Assembly (NCBI GenBank): GCA_910586025.1
Contig: CAJUIO010000139.1
Coordinates: 1 to 7,947 of the forward strand
DNA length: 7,947 nucleotides
Reading direction: 5' to 3'
Source of the DNA: an uncultured Lachnospiraceae bacterium
Lineage (GTDB): Bacteria; Bacillota; Clostridia; Lachnospirales; Lachnospiraceae
Made by a program: the position numbers and the translations under genes. The stretch's first letter is position 1. Every line of letters starts with the position of its first letter. The notes below the pieces were generated by a model that saw only the letters and a program-made list of their open reading frames with translations, was not told the origin of the DNA and did no database searches. Positions 5,318-7,947 of the stretch are shown piece after piece.

Positions 5318-7033
5318 ATGGGAGCAACACCAAGGCCAGAGCATCCACAGCCTCAGATGGAGCGGGCAGAATGGATAAATCTGAATGGAGAATGGGATTT
5401 TGAATTTGATTTTGGCAATAGCGGAATCCACAGAAAATTATACAAAAATACCGAATTGGGCGGGAAAATCACAGTGCCTTTCTGTCCTGAAAGCTCTCTG
5501 AGCGGCGTGGGGCATAAAGATTTCATCCGCGCGGTATGGTATCACCGGACTGTGATTCTAACCGGGAGGCAGCTGCACGGCAGAGTCCTGCTCCACTTTG
5601 GCGCTGTGGACTATGAATGCAGAGTGTGGATCAACGGCAGGGAAGCCGGAACACATAAAGGCGGCTATTCCTCCTTCTGTTTTGATATTACGGAGCTGGT
5701 CCTGGAAGGAGAAAATCATCTCTGCGTCTATGCCGGAGATGATACCGTAAGCGGCAGACAGCCCCGCGGCAAGCAGAGCAGCAGATATGAATCCTGGGGT
5801 TGTGATTATACCAGGACTACCGGAATCTGGCAGACCGTGTGGATGGAGTTTGTACCGGAATGCTACATTGAAAAGCTGCAGTATTATCCCAATATCTCAG
5901 AGGGAACCCTGACCGTCAAGGCCGTGACCCATGGAAGCGGCACTCTTACCGCAAAAGCGCTCTATGAAAGTAAAGTCTGTGGAAACGCCAGGACAGAGGT
6001 CAGCGCCCGCGGAGCTGTTCTGACCCTTACTCTCTCCGAGCTTCATCTATGGGAGCCTGGTGCGGGAAGGCTCTATGATCTGGAATTATCCTTCGGGGAA
6101 GACAGGGTACACAGCTACTTTGGCATGCGGGAAATCAAAGTCCAGGGCGAAAAATTTCTTATAAACGGAAAATCCGTCTTTCAGAGACTGGTATTGGATC
6201 AGGGATTCTATCCGGACGGCATCTACACTGCGCCCACAGAGGAAGCTCTCCGGCAGGATATCCTGCTTTCCCTGGATGCGGGCTTTAATGGAGCCCGTCT
6301 CCATCAGAAGGTGTTTGAACCCAGATTTCTCTATCACTGCGACAAGCTTGGCTATCTCGTCTGGGGCGAGCAGGCAAGCTGGGGGCTGGATATCAGCGCA
6401 CAGGCCGGCCTCAAATATTTTCTTCCGGAATGGATGGAGGTTCTTGAGAGAGATTTCAACCACCCTTCCATCATTGGCTGGTGTCCCTTTAACGAAACCT
6501 GGGACTATGACGGCCGGATGCAGGATAATGATCTGTTGGCTGTCGTGTACCGCATGACCAAGCTCTATGACACCACCAGACCCTGTATTGATACCAGCGG
6601 CAACTATCACGTAATCACGGACATCTATGATCTTCATGACTACGAACAGAATCCGGAAATATTTGCCGCATCCTACGCTGACTTTGCCCAGGGCGGAGCG
6701 CTTAAAGATACACATCCCCACAGACAGATGCCTGTGAAGGGAGTTCCCGTCTTTATCAGCGAGTACGGCGGTATCAAGTGGGATGTGGAAAATAAAATCG
6801 AAAAAAGCTGGGGCTACGGCCAGGGTCCTGAGACAGAGGATGCGTTTATCCAAAGGTATCAGGGTCTCACAGACTCCCTGCTGGATAATCCCCACATGTT
6901 CGGTTTCTGCTACACCCAGCTCTATGATGTGGAGCAGGAGGTAAACGGTCTGTACACCTACGGCAGGAAGCCTAAATTTGATATGGCGGTTTTTAAGAAG
7001 ATCAACAGCCGCAGAGCCGCCATTGAGGATTAA
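5318..7033 (+). CDS. Glycoside hydrolase family 2 enzyme (beta-galactosidase/beta-glucuronidase-like)
   Basis: This 571-residue protein hydrolyses beta-glycosides by a retaining mechanism, as known for GH2. Residues about 15-180 form the jelly-roll sugar-binding domain, ending in WGCDYTRTTGIWQTVWME, a hallmark of the family. Residues about 181-275 form the Ig-like domain, and about 276-571 the TIM barrel. The acid/base is E393 in GWCPFNETWD and the nucleophile E482 in PVFISEYGG. The barrel start differs from LacZ/UidA: FQRLVLDQGFYPDG replaces the usual RGxNRHE-like motif, and ARLHQKVFEP replaces VRxSHYP, so the substrate is not safely predicted. There is no signal peptide, hence a cytoplasmic enzyme acting on imported oligosaccharides. 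Length is near UidA (about 600) and well below LacZ. The start has AAGGAGG 7 nt upstream. The gene is monocistronic here, divergent from the tRNA/654-residue block and ending at a shared terminator. Confidence 0.94.
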   Translation: MGATPRPEHPQPQMERAEWINLNGEWDFEFDFGNSGIHRKLYKNTELGGKITVPFCPESSLSGVGHKDFIRAVWYHRTVILTGRQLHGRVLLHFGAVDYECRVWINGREAGTHKGGYSSFCFDITELVLEGENHLCVYAGDDTVSGRQPRGKQSSRYESWGCDYTRTTGIWQTVWMEFVPECYIEKLQYYPNISEGTLTVKAVTHGSGTLTAKALYESKVCGNARTEVSARGAVLTLTLSELHLWEPGAGRLYDLELSFGEDRVHSYFGMREIKVQGEKFLINGKSVFQRLVLDQGFYPDGIYTAPTEEALRQDILLSLDAGFNGARLHQKVFEPRFLYHCDKLGYLVWGEQASWGLDISAQAGLKYFLPEWMEVLERDFNHPSIIGWCPFNETWDYDGRMQDNDLLAVVYRMTKLYDTTRPCIDTSGNYHVITDIYDLHDYEQNPEIFAASYADFAQGGALKDTHPHRQMPVKGVPVFISEYGGIKWDVENKIEKSWGYGQGPETEDAFIQRYQGLTDSLLDNPHMFGFCYTQLYDVEQEVNGLYTYGRKPKFDMAVFKKINSRRAAIED

Positions 7034-7051
7034 ATCATACTTTCTGTAATT

Positions 7052-7099
7052 AAAAATCCCCGGAGAAAAAGGATATATCCTTTTCCTCTCCGGGGATTT
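7052..7099 (-). terminator. Strong bidirectional hairpin terminator between convergent genes
   Basis: A perfect 13-bp stem (7054-7066 with 7087-7099) encloses a second perfect 18-nt palindrome (7067-7084), with only two unpaired bases (7085-7086). On the minus strand it is followed by TTTTT and begins at the stop codon of the EFR1-like gene. On the plus strand, serving the GH2 gene, the T-tract is only three bases, so termination there may be weaker. Confidence 0.92.
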
Positions 7100-7862
7100 A
7101 CAAAAATAATTCATTCCTTTTCCGATCACTGCAGGCCTTTTTCATCTTAATCCCCGCAGCCGCAATAAGCGCTTTGTTTGCGCTCCTGGCATTATGAGGA
7201 CAGACAGCAATACATCTCATACAGGAAATACACCTTTCCGTATCTGTTTCGGATGGATCACTATTTGGAATTGCTCCCACCGGGCATTTCTCTGCACACA
7301 GCCCGCACCGAACACACGCCTTTCCGGCCCTGGGCTTCATGGGAACCCCATTATATTCACGGTAGGGTCGATCTCCAGGCAGGTCAAGCCGTTCGCAATC
7401 AACCGCCGAATCCATCTTGGAGCGGACGGCTGCCGCAAAGGCCGCAAGCTCCTCCCCATCCTCCCTGTCCGGCCTTCCACTGGCAAACTGATGCATGATG
7501 GAGTGCTCGGCAACAGCGGCAACCGCCGCTATACAGAGGAATCCACAGGACTCAAGCGTATCCTGCAGTTCAACAAGCGTGTCCTCATAAGCTCTGTTTC
7601 CATACACTGCTATAAGAATTGCACGAGCTCCTTCTCCCTTCATTTGGAGCAGTCTCGATATGGCAGCGTCAGGAACCCTTCCTCCGTAGGAAGGAACAGA
7701 TACAATGCAGATATCCTCCCCGCAAAATCTGTATCCCGAATAATCCGCTTTTGGATCAGTCAGATCAATACGAATACTTTCCCCGCCAAATTCTTTCTCA
7801 AACAGGTCAGTGACCTTCTCCGTCCCCCCGGTAGGACTGAATACAATACGATACACAGACAT
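7098..7862 (-). CDS. EFR1-like flavodoxin/2[4Fe-4S] ferredoxin fusion
   Basis: This 254-residue cytoplasmic electron-transfer protein combines an N-terminal flavodoxin-like domain (about 1-165) with a C-terminal double-cluster ferredoxin domain (about 175-235). FSPTGGT (8-14) is the FMN phosphate loop, and VPSYGGRVP (about 56-64) fits the second flavin loop. Two clusters are bound by CVRCGLCAEKCP (C183, C186, C189, C193) and CISCMRCIAVCP (C211, C214, C217, C221). The start is the ATG at 7860-7862, with AGAGGAGA upstream; an in-frame frame opening at 7895 overlaps the upstream terminator and is rejected. This architecture is common in anaerobic Clostridia, and its partners are generally unknown. 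No redox partner is visible in the window. The start codon sits about 30 nt downstream of a terminator hairpin, with no promoter between, suggesting attenuation or read-through control. Confidence 0.93.
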   Translation of the reverse strand: MSVYRIVFSPTGGTEKVTDLFEKEFGGESIRIDLTDPKADYSGYRFCGEDICIVSVPSYGGRVPDAAISRLLQMKGEGARAILIAVYGNRAYEDTLVELQDTLESCGFLCIAAVAAVAEHSIMHQFASGRPDREDGEELAAFAAAVRSKMDSAVDCERLDLPGDRPYREYNGVPMKPRAGKACVRCGLCAEKCPVGAIPNSDPSETDTERCISCMRCIAVCPHNARSANKALIAAAGIKMKKACSDRKRNELFL

Positions 7863-7893
7863 TGATACATCTCCTCTCTTTCCACAAATATGC

Positions 7894-7926
7894 AAAAACC
7901 TGTAAACATCACGTCTACAGGTTTTT
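7894..7926 (-). terminator. Terminator hairpin immediately upstream of the EFR1-like gene
   Basis: A perfect 11-bp stem (7894-7904 with 7916-7926) encloses an 11-nt loop. The arms end in A5/T5, so a U-run follows the stem on either strand. On the minus strand only 31 nt separate it from the EFR1-like ATG. It is either the end of a gene beyond the right edge or a regulated leader terminator of the EFR1-like gene. Confidence 0.85.
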
Positions 7927-7947
7927 CTTCAAGCTGTTCACTTAGCT

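Noticed and set aside
6086..7129. 347-codon open frame on the minus strand opposite the GH2 gene
   Set aside because: It is antisense to a well-supported GH2 enzyme, spans the strong terminator hairpin at 7052-7099, overlaps the end of the EFR1-like gene and has no recognisable motif.
7194..7865. 223-codon plus-strand frame opposite the EFR1-like gene
   Set aside because: The minus strand encodes both 4Fe-4S motifs and the flavin loop; the plus frame shows no domain.

Overview
The window looks like chromosomal DNA from a low-to-mid-GC Firmicute, most likely a gut Clostridia/Lachnospiraceae-type organism. The signs are strong AGGAGG-type ribosome binding sites, a TTG start, tRNA genes without encoded CCA, a Bacillus-type (DinR) LexA box rather than an E. 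coli-type one, cytoplasmic glycosidases without signal peptides, and an EFR1-type flavodoxin-ferredoxin. This placement is an inference; no taxonomic marker gene is present.

Layout: 1-438 holds no gene but contains a 279-bp imperfect palindrome (about 48-326). From 439 to 2762 on the minus strand lies a DNA-damage module, read right to left: an SRAP (YedK/HMCES-type) abasic-site crosslinking protein, a Y-family translesion DNA polymerase, and a 103-residue protein of unknown function. The polymerase has its own promoter (TTGAAA-17-TAGAAT). One LexA box fills the spacer of that promoter and a second lies at the start codon, so the polymerase and small protein should be SOS-induced. Both SRAP and the polymerase carry candidate sliding-clamp-binding peptides (C-terminal QLSLF and QMSIF).

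2846-4810 (minus) encodes a 654-residue cytoplasmic protein that looks like a beta-sandwich plus (alpha/alpha)-barrel carbohydrate-active enzyme of a family I cannot name. Upstream of it, 4888-5198 is a complete tRNA unit on the minus strand: promoter, tRNA-Glu(UUC), tRNA-Cys(GCA), terminator. Divergently, 5318-7033 (plus) encodes a 571-residue glycoside hydrolase family 2 enzyme with both catalytic glutamates. The two sugar enzymes flanking the tRNAs may act on related glycans, though nothing in the sequence proves it.

7098-7862 (minus) encodes an EFR1-like flavodoxin/2[4Fe-4S] ferredoxin. It converges on the GH2 gene at a strong shared hairpin terminator (7052-7099). Another terminator hairpin (7894-7926) sits about 30 nt upstream of its start codon, leaving no room for a promoter between them. 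This suggests control by transcription attenuation or read-through from a leader lying beyond the right edge.

The best candidates for something under-described are the dual-LexA-box promoter of the polymerase/small-protein operon, the unknown protein coupled to the polymerase, the clamp motif at the tail of the SRAP protein, the large palindromic element, and the unassigned 654-residue enzyme.
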